A DNA stretch of 28,466 bases, from assembly GCA_050115555.1 (NCBI GenBank), contig JASFQI010000018.1, forward strand, positions 1 to 28,466. Direction: 5' to 3'. Position numbers and translations under genes: made by a program. The notes under the pieces are model-generated. The model did no database searches and was not told the origin of the DNA. It saw only the letters and a list, made by a program, of their open reading frames with translations. The stretch is from JASFQI01 sp050115555 (GTDB taxonomy: Bacteria > Desulfobacterota > DSM-4660 > Desulfatiglandales > HGW-15). Below are positions 15,194-23,385 of the stretch, one piece after another; position 1 is the stretch's first letter; each line of letters opens with the position of its first letter.

Positions 15194-16846
15194 TCAGCTG
15201 GAAAGCCAGACCTCGTTCAGGAAGTAGTAGCCCGTGGGATGAGGCTCGGAGTCCTGGACCCGCTTCGTGGTGACCTGCCAGTTATACTGCCAGAAAGGCG
15301 CCCCGATGGAGCCGCGCTCCCACTGGATCTGCTCCAGCTTGCACATGATCTTACGCCGCTCGTCCACGTCCAGCGTGCCGTTGGCCTGCTTGAGCAGCTT
15401 GGTGAACTCGGGGTCGGACCAGTTGGTCTCGTTCCAGGCCACAGGCTTGCCCTGGTCGTCCGTGACGTAGGCCAGGTTCAGGACCATCGTGCCCAGCGGA
15501 CGGTGTGTCCAGGGTGTGACCCCCAGGTCCACCTCGGTCCACTTCTCCCAGTACTGACTCGTAGGCATGGTCTGGATGTTGATCCGAAGGCCGGCCGGGG
15601 CCGCGTCCTGCTTGAGAACCTCGATGTATCGCACCACGTCGGTCCACTCGGTGCCCACGGCGCAATTCACGTCCAGTCCGTTCGGGTAGCCTGCTTCCTT
15701 GAGGAGTTGCTTGGCCTTTTCCGGGTCGTACTTGGGCACGGGCTTTTCACAGTACTCAGGGTGGACCGGCGAGACGTGGAAGTCATGCCCGAGCACGCCC
15801 TGTCCGAAGTAGGCCAGGCCGAGGATTTTCTCGCGGTGCTGGCACAGCTTGAGGGCCATGCGCACGCGGTTGTCCTTCCAGGGGTCCAGGTCCACGCGCA
15901 TGCGGAGCAGGCGTACCTGGGCCGTGCCGATGGGTTTGACGTTCACGGCCGGGTCGTCTTTGAGGGCCTTGTAAGCGGCGGTGCCTCCCGTGGTGGCCAG
16001 GTCGATGGAGTCGATCTCACCGGCCTTGATGGCGGCGATACGCGGGGACATCTCATCGCCCATATCGATGAACTCGATGCTGTCCATGTAAGGCAGGGGC
16101 TTTCCGTCGGCCCCCTTCTGCCAGTAGTCCTTCCGCGCCTTGAGCACGCACCGCTCTCCCTCGCGATAGGTGTCGAGGAGGAACGGACCCGTCCCATGGG
16201 GGGCCTTGACAAAGTCGCCTTCAAAGGTCTTGTGATTGAGGATCAGGGCAGGGTAGTGGAAGAGGTGCTCGGGGACCGCGATCTCGGGAACCTTCAGGTT
16301 GAGCTTCACCTGGTAGTCGTTCACCTTTTCGATCCCCGATGGGTCCAGGTAAGCCCCCATCATGCCCTTGATGGAGGATCCGACGTCCTCGTTCAGCCAC
16401 TGGTTCATGGTGAAGACGACGTCGTCGGCGTTGAACTCGTCGCCGTTGTTGAACTTAATCCCCTTCCGCAGGTTCAGGGTCCAGCTCTTGAGGTCGTCGC
16501 TGGCTTTCCAATTCTCGAGCAGGTAGGGATGGGTGATATTCTTGTTGTCCGTCTTGGTGAGGTACTCTCCCACCTGGCGGAACATGTTGGAAGGCTCCAC
16601 CCATGAGAACTGAGCCGGGTGCGTCACCTTCTGCACGGACGAAGCGATCTTCAGGGTTCCGCCTCGCTTGATGTTTGCGGCACGCACTTTTTGGGGAAAG
16701 GGGAGCCCCGCAATGGAAAACGCCGCTGCAGCGCTCATCCCCAGCAGGGTCGAGTACCGCAGGAATTCCCGTCGACTCAGCTTCCCTTTCTCCATCTGGT
16801 CGACCAGTTCCGGAATCAATGAATGGACCTCGTTCTCCTTCTTCAT
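15194..16846 (-). CDS. family 5 extracellular solute-binding protein with Tat signal
   Basis: This 550-residue periplasmic protein captures the substrate for the importer encoded downstream. The N-terminus carries a twin-arginine signal, S24-R-R-E-F-L-R30, followed by a hydrophobic segment (LLGMSAAAAFSIAGL) and probable cleavage near residue 56. Export in folded form is therefore expected. The mature part matches the SBP_bac_5 family: RGGTLKIA at its start, LNLRKGIKFNNGDEFNADDV, PHGTGPF, KDNRVRMAL and EKAKQLLKEAGYPNG. Family 5 proteins bind peptides, but also nickel chelates, opines and sugars, so the ligand is not certain. AAGGAGGAGG directly upstream decides the start. Confidence 0.95.
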   Translation of the reverse strand: MKKENEVHSLIPELVDQMEKGKLSRREFLRYSTLLGMSAAAAFSIAGLPFPQKVRAANIKRGGTLKIASSVQKVTHPAQFSWVEPSNMFRQVGEYLTKTDNKNITHPYLLENWKASDDLKSWTLNLRKGIKFNNGDEFNADDVVFTMNQWLNEDVGSSIKGMMGAYLDPSGIEKVNDYQVKLNLKVPEIAVPEHLFHYPALILNHKTFEGDFVKAPHGTGPFLLDTYREGERCVLKARKDYWQKGADGKPLPYMDSIEFIDMGDEMSPRIAAIKAGEIDSIDLATTGGTAAYKALKDDPAVNVKPIGTAQVRLLRMRVDLDPWKDNRVRMALKLCQHREKILGLAYFGQGVLGHDFHVSPVHPEYCEKPVPKYDPEKAKQLLKEAGYPNGLDVNCAVGTEWTDVVRYIEVLKQDAAPAGLRINIQTMPTSQYWEKWTEVDLGVTPWTHRPLGTMVLNLAYVTDDQGKPVAWNETNWSDPEFTKLLKQANGTLDVDERRKIMCKLEQIQWERGSIGAPFWQYNWQVTTKRVQDSEPHPTGYYFLNEVWLSS

Positions 16847-16889
16847 GGCCTCCTCCTTTCTTTCTCGTAACGTGTTGTTTACATGGGGG

Positions 16890-16999
16890 GAAAATGCCTT
16901 GCTCGCGTATTCCGTTCAGGCATCCGCCGCTGGAACGTGGGATCCGCGAGCGATATTCACGGTACCGGAATGTATCGTCATTCAGGATTTCCTGTCCCG
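16890..16999 (-). repeat. shared leader element, copy A (upstream of the solute-binding protein gene)
   Basis: Five blocks occur in the same order here and at 27088-27185: GAAAATG, then after exactly 5 nt CTCGCG, then the 14-mer GCGAGCGATATTCA (16946-16959), then CAGGAT, then TTTCCTGTCCCG. In this copy GCTCGCG (16901-16907) and CGCGAGC (16945-16951) form a 7-bp stem enclosing a second stem of CGTTC and GAACG. It lies 43-150 nt upstream of the start codon, so it would be in the 5' leader or promoter on the minus strand. Confidence 0.65.
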
Positions 17000-17294
17000 T
17001 TGAAGCGGATGGGCAGGGATTCCAATCCCGAAAGATGTTTGGCTCGACGTACCGGTCAGGGAACATACCCTTGTGGTTTGGGTTTGTCCCTGGGCCCGGA
17101 TGGAGCCTGTTGGGTCATCTTGAGTGCGAGCAAACGAAAGCCGCGGAAGAACAATCGGTCACTCGGGGTTGATGTCGATTTGAAGTGAAATAGGTACGGC
17201 GGATAATCCTCTATCTCTTTACCATAGAAACAGATGTTTTCCTACCCTTTAATGTATTTTATTGGAAAAACCTGATGGTTCCCCTTGGAAATAC

Positions 17295-17349
17295 AAGAAA
17301 ACCACTGAAGGCCTGTCCCGGCGAGTGAACGAAAGACCACGGTTTTCTT
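17295..17349. repeat. 9-bp inverted repeat downstream of the MarR gene
   Basis: AAGAAAACC (17295-17303) and GGTTTTCTT (17341-17349) are perfect inverted repeats separated by 37 nt, beginning 22 nt after the MarR stop on the minus strand. It may be a terminator with a long loop, or a regulator site upstream of the importer operon. Confidence 0.35.
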
Positions 17350-17371
17350 ATGGATTGAAGGTTTATTCGCC

Positions 17372-17965
17372 TCACTCGGAGCCGCGTTTGGGCTCGGCCA
17401 ATTCGTTCCATGTTCCGGATCCGATGATGGGCCAGGCCTCGATCTCGCTGGCCTCCATCATGTCCACGATCTGCCTGAGAACCCTGTCGATGGCCTGTTG
17501 TCCCTCGTCCGGAAGAGAAGCCAGGCGGGATGCAAAGCGTTCCTGCAACGGCCAGGGCATGTCCCTGGCCATGTGCTGTCCTGTATCGGTCAGGGAAACA
17601 ATGACCTGGCGTCGATCCGGGCTGTTCCGGCTTCGCCTGATCAGGCCACGGGCCTCCATTCGATCAAGAATTCCCGTGACCGTAGCCTGGCTGATAAATA
17701 CCTTTTTTGCTAAATTTCCAGGTGTTATTGGGCCGGATTGGAGTATTTGATGTAAACAGACAAGCTGCGGTACAGTAAGGTGGTGGCTGCTACTGAGCTG
17801 TCGACTATGCTGATCAATGGCTCGAATGATTCTTCGAAGAGAGCGAAGGATGCTCTCGGCGTATCCTCCCGCACCTCGTCTCCTTTCCTCTGGGGAGGAA
17901 GGGAATGAAGTCGGAGCGTGGGGTTTAGGATTGGATGAGTCGGAGTTCATCTGGACCTGTTCCAT
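17372..17965 (-). CDS. MarR-family transcriptional regulator
   Basis: This 197-residue regulator is a dimeric winged-helix protein. The core reads LRSLRRIIRAIDQHSRQL (dimer helix), LTVPQLVCLHQIL, GNLAKKVFISQATVTGILDRMEARGLI (recognition helix) and a wing RRSRNSPDRRQVIVSLTDTG with the characteristic D-R-R. The C-terminal helices complete the dimer interface. A GTG at 18010 would extend it, but that codon overlaps a perfect palindrome and probable transcription start. ATG at 17965 or 17950 is therefore preferred; neither has a strong Shine-Dalgarno. About 45 N-terminal residues before the core are proline- and charge-rich. It probably represses itself through the palindrome. Control of the downstream peptide importer is possible but unproven. 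Confidence 0.85.
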   Translation of the reverse strand: MEQVQMNSDSSNPKPHAPTSFPSSPEERRRGAGGYAESILRSLRRIIRAIDQHSRQLSSSHHLTVPQLVCLHQILQSGPITPGNLAKKVFISQATVTGILDRMEARGLIRRSRNSPDRRQVIVSLTDTGQHMARDMPWPLQERFASRLASLPDEGQQAIDRVLRQIVDMMEASEIEAWPIIGSGTWNELAEPKRGSE

Positions 17966-18344
17966 CGATTGAAAGCCGAATAAAACATTTTGAGTACAAA
18001 ATGTTTGCACTCATAATACAGAAGCCTGCAGGAGTCAATCTCAAAGCGGGTAATTTTTTTGGAATGCCTTGCTTGTCAACCCTCTATAATGCTTTAACCG
18101 TGCGGTATCTATGTTCTAATGCCATTTGAATCCACGGTTGTGTTGCTTTGAACATCCCGAGCCGGTCAGGAGATGGTATGACAGGCGGGCGAGCTTTCGC
18201 GGGAACCGGTCGAAGCTGAGCGCTTTCAAGATTCGAGCATTTGTGGCATACTACACCCCGTCGAGCCTGTCATCCTAGGGTGCGACGGGTGCTTGGCCGT
18301 TCGAGAAAAAAATCCGTGCGAGGTGCTGGAATGGGAGGCGACGT
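17966..18344. other. divergent intergenic region between the MarR gene and dtd
   Basis: This 379-nt region contains the MarR palindrome and probable minus-strand -10 (TATTAT, 18018-18013). It has an isolated TATAAT at 18085-18090 without a -35, and a possible extended -10 for dtd (TGGCATACT at 18244-18252). A 9-bp inverted repeat (ATGACAGGC at 18178-18186 and GCCTGTCAT at 18265-18273) encloses the dtd promoter candidate. No ORF here looks coding. Confidence 0.5.
17983..18006. promoter_or_regulatory. perfect palindromic operator candidate for the MarR regulator
   Basis: Two 10-nt arms, AAACATTTTG and CAAAATGTTT, are exact inverted repeats separated by 4 nt (AGTA). The size and symmetry suit a MarR dimer. 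On the minus strand it lies just downstream of TATTAT (18018-18013), so it covers the expected transcription start of the regulator gene. Binding there would block initiation, giving autorepression. Confidence 0.75.
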
Positions 18345-18794
18345 GTGAGAGCTGTAGTGCAGCGTGTGCAGGAGGCCCGTGTGGAAGTGGAGGGACGCAC
18401 GACCGGCCGGATCCATGCCGGCCTGCTCGTCTTCCTTGGAGTAGGGGAGGGGGATACGGAAAAGGACTGCGCCTACGTTGCCGAGAAAGTGGCTCATCTG
18501 CGCGTGTTCCCGGACGAAAATGGAATGATGAACCGCTCGGTTGTTGATCATGGAGGGTCGGTGCTGGTGGTCTCGCAGTTCACCCTGTTGGGGGATTGCC
18601 GAAAGGGACGACGCCCCTCTTTTGCCCATGCGGCTGCGCCGGAAGAAGCGCGGAGCCTTTACGAGGAGTTTGTTCGTCTCCTCCGCGTCAAGGGACTTCC
18701 TGTGGAAACGGGTGAGTTTCAGGAGATGATGGCGGTTTCCCTGGTCAACGACGGTCCGGTGACGCTTCTAATCGACAGTGCCAAAGCCTTTTGA
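18345..18794 (+). CDS. dtd: D-aminoacyl-tRNA deacylase
   Basis: Dtd hydrolyses D-amino acids, and glycine mischarged on tRNA-Ala, from tRNA, protecting translation. The 149-residue product has full family length and both active-site motifs: SQFT at 77-80 within SQFTLLGDCRKGRRPSF, and the cis-proline motif NDGPVT at 135-140 (G137-P138). The N-terminus MRAVVQRVQEARVEV is also typical. The start is GTG with GGGAGG 6 nt upstream. It lies 185 bp before the YdcF-like gene on the same strand and may be co-transcribed with it. Confidence 0.97.
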   Translation: MRAVVQRVQEARVEVEGRTTGRIHAGLLVFLGVGEGDTEKDCAYVAEKVAHLRVFPDENGMMNRSVVDHGGSVLVVSQFTLLGDCRKGRRPSFAHAAAPEEARSLYEEFVRLLRVKGLPVETGEFQEMMAVSLVNDGPVTLLIDSAKAF

Positions 18795-18979
18795 CCGGCT
18801 GAAAAGGAAGTCGGGGCGCCGCGGGTTTCCCGGCCGCAGCCGAAACATCTTATTGCCGACGGACACCGTGCAGCCAGGAGTCGGCGACCGGGCCGTCGGT
18901 GCGAGCGTTGAGCATGGCGTTGGGTAGGGACAGACACAGCGATCCTACCGGAGCGTCCCGCACGCAGGCAGGGGAGGCG

Positions 18980-19726
18980 ATGGATTGGAACAAGGTCATG
19001 GGTTCGGAGAGTCGCGCAGAGAAGGGCTCCGAAGCCACGGGGATGCAGCCCGGGAGTGAGCCCATTGAGCCCCGCGGGGGATCCACGCCGCGAAAGGCGT
19101 TTCTTCGTTGGGTCCTGTTCCTCGTGTTCGTGGTCTGGGCGGTTCTCACAGCCTATCACGAACCGATCCTGAAGACGGTCGGGGGCTTCCTGGTAGTCTC
19201 GCACGAGTTGGAACCCTCGGACGTGATTGTCTGTCTGTCAGGCAGAGCGGTGGAACGCGGATTGGCCGCCGCAGACGTCTACAAAAAGGGGCTGGCGCCC
19301 CATGTCTTTATCATTCGGGAGATTCCACCGGACGGATATGAACTCTTAGAGCGTGCCGGGATCCACGTTCCTGAAACGGTGGATATGCTGCAAACGATTT
19401 TGACCGGGATGGGAGTTCCGGAGACGGCCGTCATCGAGAGCGAGCATCCGGCGCCGAGCACATTCAGTGAGGCCCGTATGGTGCGGTCCCTTGCTGAAGA
19501 AAGGGGCTACCGATCCCTCATCGTGATCACCTCACCTACGCACACGCGCAGGGCATGGCGGACACTTCGTCGGGAGCTGGAAGGGGACAACGTACGTATC
19601 CGCATGTTCCCGAGCCCGTATTCAGGGTTTCGTTCCGAGGACTGGTGGAAGACGAGACGGTATGTAAGGGAAGTGATCACGGAGTACCAGAAGCTCCTCT
19701 ACTACGAACTCCAGGCGGTCCTGTAA
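18980..19726 (+). CDS. YdcF/SanA/ElyC-like protein (DUF218), single-pass membrane
   Basis: This 248-residue protein starts at the ATG at 18980, chosen because GGGGAGG lies just upstream; upstream in-frame codons lack such a site. A charged N-terminal 38 residues is followed by one membrane segment (FLRWVLFLVFVVWAVLTAY), so the main domain should face the periplasm. That domain matches DUF218: DVIVCLSGRAVERGLAAADVYKKG, then VHVPET-type spacing, SEHPAPSTFSEARMV, and SLIVITSPTHTRRAWRTLRREL. Family members in Escherichia coli (SanA, ElyC) affect envelope integrity and the undecaprenyl-linked precursor pool, but the biochemical activity is not settled. It ends 102 bp from the convergent cyclase gene. 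Confidence 0.85.
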   Translation: MDWNKVMGSESRAEKGSEATGMQPGSEPIEPRGGSTPRKAFLRWVLFLVFVVWAVLTAYHEPILKTVGGFLVVSHELEPSDVIVCLSGRAVERGLAAADVYKKGLAPHVFIIREIPPDGYELLERAGIHVPETVDMLQTILTGMGVPETAVIESEHPAPSTFSEARMVRSLAEERGYRSLIVITSPTHTRRAWRTLRRELEGDNVRIRMFPSPYSGFRSEDWWKTRRYVREVITEYQKLLYYELQAVL

Positions 19727-19828
19727 CCGGATGTTCTACCCGCTCTTCAACCTCGGCGGGGCCCCTTTCTGGCGGCAGGACACGAAGACGCCGCGTCCCG
19801 AAGCGGGCAAGCCCTTTATAATGCGCCT

Positions 19829-22099
19829 TTATTTCGTTGTCATGGTGTAGACCCCGTCCCACCCAGGCCCCGGGGGATCGGCCTGGAGGTCCCGACATCG
19901 CTGAATGTACAGTTGCGCCGCGTAGAGGGTCTGATCCATGGCATTGACCCCTTCGAAGACGTGGATGGCGCGATCCCACTCCTGGGCCTTGTACCATTGA
20001 AGGCCCTCGTGGAAACGGGCGATCGCTTCCATGTCCCTGGAGGGAAGCGCTTTTCGACTCACGAGCTCGTAGATGCGAACGGGTAGGTTTTTCCCCTTGA
20101 CCCGCACGCTGTCCAGCTCCATACACACGAACTCGTCCCTGACCCGCGCGTAGGTGGATTCGCTGATGAGAATGTGGGTCTTGTACGACTTGTTCGCTCC
20201 TTCCAGGCGGGAGCCCAGGTTCACCGCATCCCCCATGACGGTATAGTCGAAGCGCTGCTCCGAGCCCATGTTTCCCACCATCATCATCCCGGTGTTGATC
20301 CCGATCCCGATGTCCAGGGGGGGCTTTCCTTCATTGATCCACTTTTCGTTGAGTGACTTCAGACCTTCCATCATCTCCAGGGCCGATGCGCATGCCCTCT
20401 GAGGGTGGTCCGACTGTTCCAGGGGGGCCCCATAGATTGCCATGACGGCGTCCCCGATGTATTTGTCCAGCGTGCCTTCGTACTTGAACACGATGTCCGT
20501 CATGACGGTGAGATATTCGTTGAGGAGATGGACGAGGTCCTCAGGCGTCATGCCTTCCGACAGGGACGTGAAGCTCCGAATATCAGAGAAAAGCACGGAG
20601 AGCTCCTTTTTATCCCCTCCCAGCTTGAGCCTGCTGGGGTCCTTGAGCATTTCGTTCACCACCGAGCTCGAAACGTAGTAACTGAATGCCCCCCGAATCT
20701 TCTTTCGCTCCCTTTCCTCGGTCAGGTAGTGGTAGACCGTGAGTGCCGTGTAGACAAGCAGGATGGCCAGCAGGGGATAGACCATGTTGACCCAGAATCC
20801 GAAGCCCACGAAGAGCCAGCGGCTCAATAGGATGTAAGAGACGAAAAGGACGGCTGCCGAAAGGATGGCCTTGATTGCGCTGAGTCTGGGGACGACGAGG
20901 CCCGTGAGCAGACCGAGCACGATGATGGCCATCACATCGAAGATCGTGGCCCACTTGGGTTTGCTGAGGTAGTTGCCCTTCAGGATGTTGTCGATGACCG
21001 TAGCATGGATTTCAAGGCCCGGATATTCGCCGCTGCTTGAAAACGGAGTGTTTCGAATATCACCAATACCAATGGAGGAGGCGCCGATGATCACGATTTT
21101 GTCCTGAAATGTTCCCTGAGGCAGTTTTTCTTGAAGAACATCGCTCAGGGAGTAATGGGGAAAGGTGCGCTCAGGCCCCAGGTAGTTGATGCGCATGTAC
21201 CCCATTTCATCCGTTGGAATGAAGTTGTCGCCGATTCGAATACCCCGGATTCCGTAAGGCGCAACCTTGACCATGAGCTGGGGGCGATCGAGATAGTTCC
21301 AGACCGCCTGAATGGACAGGGGGGCGTACACCTCGGTCCCGCACCGGTACATGAGGGGCATGGTTCGTACGATCCCGTCCTGGGGATCCGGCTCCATGTT
21401 GAAGTAGCCGGCCCCTGTGGCTGCATCGTGCAGGATGGAAAGATTGGGCTCCGGTGCATAGGCGGTTCGAAAGGGCTGGAAATCCAAAGCTTCCAGATCG
21501 TAGATGATCAGCGGGTATTTGGACTTGCGGATGTGGTCAAGCCGGGTTTCGACCTGCTCAGGGGTCAGTTCGTAGTCGAGAAAAGACTGGCTCATGTAAA
21601 AAAAGTAGCCGAGCACGGTGCGGAGATCCACACGATGCATGCTTTCCGCCAGGAGGCGGTCGTTATCGGCCAGCAGTCTTCTTTCTTTCAGGAAAGCGTT
21701 CAGACCCTCGTTTTCGAGCTTGAGCTCGCGAAGCTCGTTGTCAAGTTCCCGAATCAGCCGCAGGTTGTTGTTCTCATCGGGTTCGATGAAGCCGATATCA
21801 AAAGCGACCACTTTGGCCCCGTCGCGGTCCAGGATGCCGAGGATCTCCGCAAATTTTGCGCGCGGCCAGGGCCAGCGGCCTACCTCGTCCAGACTCCGTT
21901 CATCGAGGACCGCGGCAACTACTCGCGGGTCCGGTTTTTCGATCCCCCTCGAGAGGAAACGAAGGTCGTAGGTCTTTAGCTCCATAAAGTCCAGGAAAGG
22001 GAAACCCAGAAGAAAGAGTGCCAGGACCAGAAGGATGCCGATGGTTGTGATGGATTTCGGGCCGAAACTGAAACGGAGTTTCAAGCGGTTCCGGTTCAT
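19829..22099 (-). CDS. CHASE2-domain class III adenylate cyclase
   Basis: This 756-residue membrane cyclase makes cAMP in response to a signal sensed outside the membrane. After an N-terminal membrane segment comes a large periplasmic CHASE2 domain (PRVVAAVLDERSLDEVGRWPW, KVVAFDIGF, IVIIGASSIGIGD). Several membrane segments follow (about residues 385-455), then the catalytic domain. With residue 1 at 22099, the metal-binding aspartates are D506 (VLFSDIRSFT) and D550 (YIGDAVMAIYG). The base-recognition pair is K546 and T620 (DYTVMGD), and N627 and R631 act in the transition state. Threonine instead of aspartate places it in class IIIb. A short helical-repeat-like tail follows. An ATG at 22186 is possible, but its AGGGA site lies too close; GGAG lies 8 nt before 22099. 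Confidence 0.93.
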   Translation of the reverse strand: MNRNRLKLRFSFGPKSITTIGILLVLALFLLGFPFLDFMELKTYDLRFLSRGIEKPDPRVVAAVLDERSLDEVGRWPWPRAKFAEILGILDRDGAKVVAFDIGFIEPDENNNLRLIRELDNELRELKLENEGLNAFLKERRLLADNDRLLAESMHRVDLRTVLGYFFYMSQSFLDYELTPEQVETRLDHIRKSKYPLIIYDLEALDFQPFRTAYAPEPNLSILHDAATGAGYFNMEPDPQDGIVRTMPLMYRCGTEVYAPLSIQAVWNYLDRPQLMVKVAPYGIRGIRIGDNFIPTDEMGYMRINYLGPERTFPHYSLSDVLQEKLPQGTFQDKIVIIGASSIGIGDIRNTPFSSSGEYPGLEIHATVIDNILKGNYLSKPKWATIFDVMAIIVLGLLTGLVVPRLSAIKAILSAAVLFVSYILLSRWLFVGFGFWVNMVYPLLAILLVYTALTVYHYLTEERERKKIRGAFSYYVSSSVVNEMLKDPSRLKLGGDKKELSVLFSDIRSFTSLSEGMTPEDLVHLLNEYLTVMTDIVFKYEGTLDKYIGDAVMAIYGAPLEQSDHPQRACASALEMMEGLKSLNEKWINEGKPPLDIGIGINTGMMMVGNMGSEQRFDYTVMGDAVNLGSRLEGANKSYKTHILISESTYARVRDEFVCMELDSVRVKGKNLPVRIYELVSRKALPSRDMEAIARFHEGLQWYKAQEWDRAIHVFEGVNAMDQTLYAAQLYIQRCRDLQADPPGPGWDGVYTMTTK

Positions 22100-22302
22100 T
22101 GCGGAGGCTCCGATCGATACGAGATGTTCCGAGGTCGGAAAAGCGCCGTCCCCTTGCAGCGCCCCGTGAGCAAGGGTCTTACGCATTCCCTTTGCTTCTG
22201 GTTCTCACCTGCCTTGAAGTCGGCAATGAGATGACGAAGAAGCGGTATTCCCCTCGGCGGGGTGCTCCACGGTGAATGTCTGCAGGAAGGATCGTTTTGA
22301 TT

Positions 22303-22331
22303 TTTATAGGGAAAGGTGTGGACAAAGTCAA
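22303..22331 (-). promoter_or_regulatory. sigma-70 promoter for the adenylate cyclase gene
   Basis: On the minus strand, TTGACT (22331-22326) is followed after 17 nt by TATAAA (22308-22303), 10 of 12 consensus positions. Transcription would start near 22296, giving a leader of about 197 nt to the preferred start codon at 22099. Confidence 0.75.
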
Positions 22332-22445
22332 GCAGAGGAGCCTTACCCTGTTTCACTGTTTGAAAGGTTCGAAAGGGGTCGATTCCTTCCACGGGCCCTT
22401 TCCGGAGAATAATGGCGAACAACGTGTAGGAAGGAAGTGGAATCA

Positions 22446-22474
22446 TTGACAAAGGATTTCTTTTGTTTTAGCAT
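22446..22474 (+). promoter_or_regulatory. sigma-70 promoter for thiD-thiC
   Basis: TTGACA (22446-22451) and TAGCAT (22469-22474) are separated by 17 nt in an AT-rich stretch. The predicted start near 22481 leaves only about 25 nt of leader, too short for a riboswitch. Confidence 0.65.
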
Positions 22475-22505
22475 ATTTTGTTTTGCATAAGGCAACCGCA
22501 TCGGA

Positions 22506-23336
22506 ATGATTTACATCTTAACCATAGCCGGTTCAGATTCATGTGGAGGTGCCGGCATCCAGGCCGACATCAAGACCATCCACCGTCTCGGCGCTCACGC
22601 TCTGACCGCTGTCACGGCGGTTACTGCTCAGAACTCCGTCGGTGTCGCGGCGATTCATCCGGTTCCAGCCTCTTTCCTATCCAAGCAGGTCGAAGTTCTC
22701 GTCACCGATGTGTTTCCGCATGCTGTGAAGCTCGGGATGCTCTGTTCGGCGGAGGCTGTGCGTGAGGTCGCGCGCCTCATTACCCGTCACGGTCTTTCGA
22801 ATGTTGTACTGGATCCTGTGTTTCGGGCTTCTACGGGCCAAGGGCTTCTGGAGGGGGAAGAAGCATGGACCTCTTTACGCGAGGAACTGCTTCCTCTCGT
22901 CCACATCGTCACGCCGAATCTCGAGGAAGCCTCGATCCTCACAGGAAAAAAGGTCCAAACCCTGGAGGAAGCCGAAGCCGCGGCGCAGGACCTTCATGCG
23001 GCGGGACCGGATGTTGTCGTGACGGGAGGGCATCTCCCGGAAAAATGCACGGATGTTCTGTGCGACGATTCGGGCCTTGTCGGCTTCGAGGGAGACCGGT
23101 TGAATACGCCCTTTTCTCATGGAACGGGGTGCGTGTTCTCGTCGGCCCTGGCCACCTTTGTCGCCGAAGGGCACGCGGTTCGGGATGCCGTGGTAAGGGC
23201 CCGAACCGTCGTACGCAAGGCCTTGCACGAAGGATATCCCTGCGGTAAGGGTAGAGGTGTGGTGAATCCTCTGGGTGGTGTCTCTCCGGACGTTCGTGAA
23301 TCGGAATCCGGTTCGAAGGATGCAGGTAGGGCCTGA
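22506..23336 (+). CDS. thiD: hydroxymethylpyrimidine/phosphomethylpyrimidine kinase
   Basis: ThiD phosphorylates the thiamin pyrimidine (HMP, then HMP-P) with ATP, giving HMP-PP for coupling to the thiazole. The 276-residue protein is a ribokinase-fold enzyme. The substrate-binding start AGSDSCGGAGIQAD is at 8-21, VLDPV at 101-105, TPN at 136-138, and the anion-hole/catalytic motif SHGTGC at 204-209. It starts at ATG 22506 with only a weak ribosome binding site. Downstream, 49 bp separate it from thiC, which makes its substrate, so the pair forms a pyrimidine-branch operon. No thiE is fused or adjacent. The last 15 residues are a polar tail. Confidence 0.96.
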   Translation: MIYILTIAGSDSCGGAGIQADIKTIHRLGAHALTAVTAVTAQNSVGVAAIHPVPASFLSKQVEVLVTDVFPHAVKLGMLCSAEAVREVARLITRHGLSNVVLDPVFRASTGQGLLEGEEAWTSLREELLPLVHIVTPNLEEASILTGKKVQTLEEAEAAAQDLHAAGPDVVVTGGHLPEKCTDVLCDDSGLVGFEGDRLNTPFSHGTGCVFSSALATFVAEGHAVRDAVVRARTVVRKALHEGYPCGKGRGVVNPLGGVSPDVRESESGSKDAGRA

Positions 23337-23385
23337 GGACGCCTGGTGGATTTTATTCAAATAGAAGGGTGAGGGACAGAATGCC

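Larger units (their letters stand above)
16847..17371. other. 525-nt intergenic region upstream of the peptide-importer operon
   Basis: No gene is supported here. It holds one copy of a leader element shared with the 27.1-kb region (16890-16999). It also has an AT-rich stretch at about 17190-17280 that probably contains the operon promoter, although I could not place convincing -35 and -10 boxes, and a 9-bp inverted repeat at 17295-17349. Short ORFs in this stretch lack ribosome binding sites and recognisable sequence. Confidence 0.6.
22100..22505. other. divergent promoter region of the cyclase and thiD
   Basis: The 406 nt between the two divergent genes contain one sigma-70 promoter for each, described separately, and otherwise no gene. 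I looked for a TPP riboswitch (CUGAGA and the conserved core before thiD) and did not see one. Confidence 0.6.

Noticed and set aside
15239..16606. 455-residue plus-strand ORF opposite the solute-binding protein gene
   Set aside because: It is an antisense shadow of a clear family 5 binding protein, with no domain and no start signals.
18085..18090. isolated TATAAT on the plus strand upstream of dtd
   Set aside because: No -35 at 16-18 nt and no TG extension; it is 255 nt from the dtd start.
22100..22505. TPP riboswitch upstream of thiD
   Set aside because: The CUGAGA and core sequences are not present and the predicted leader is too short.
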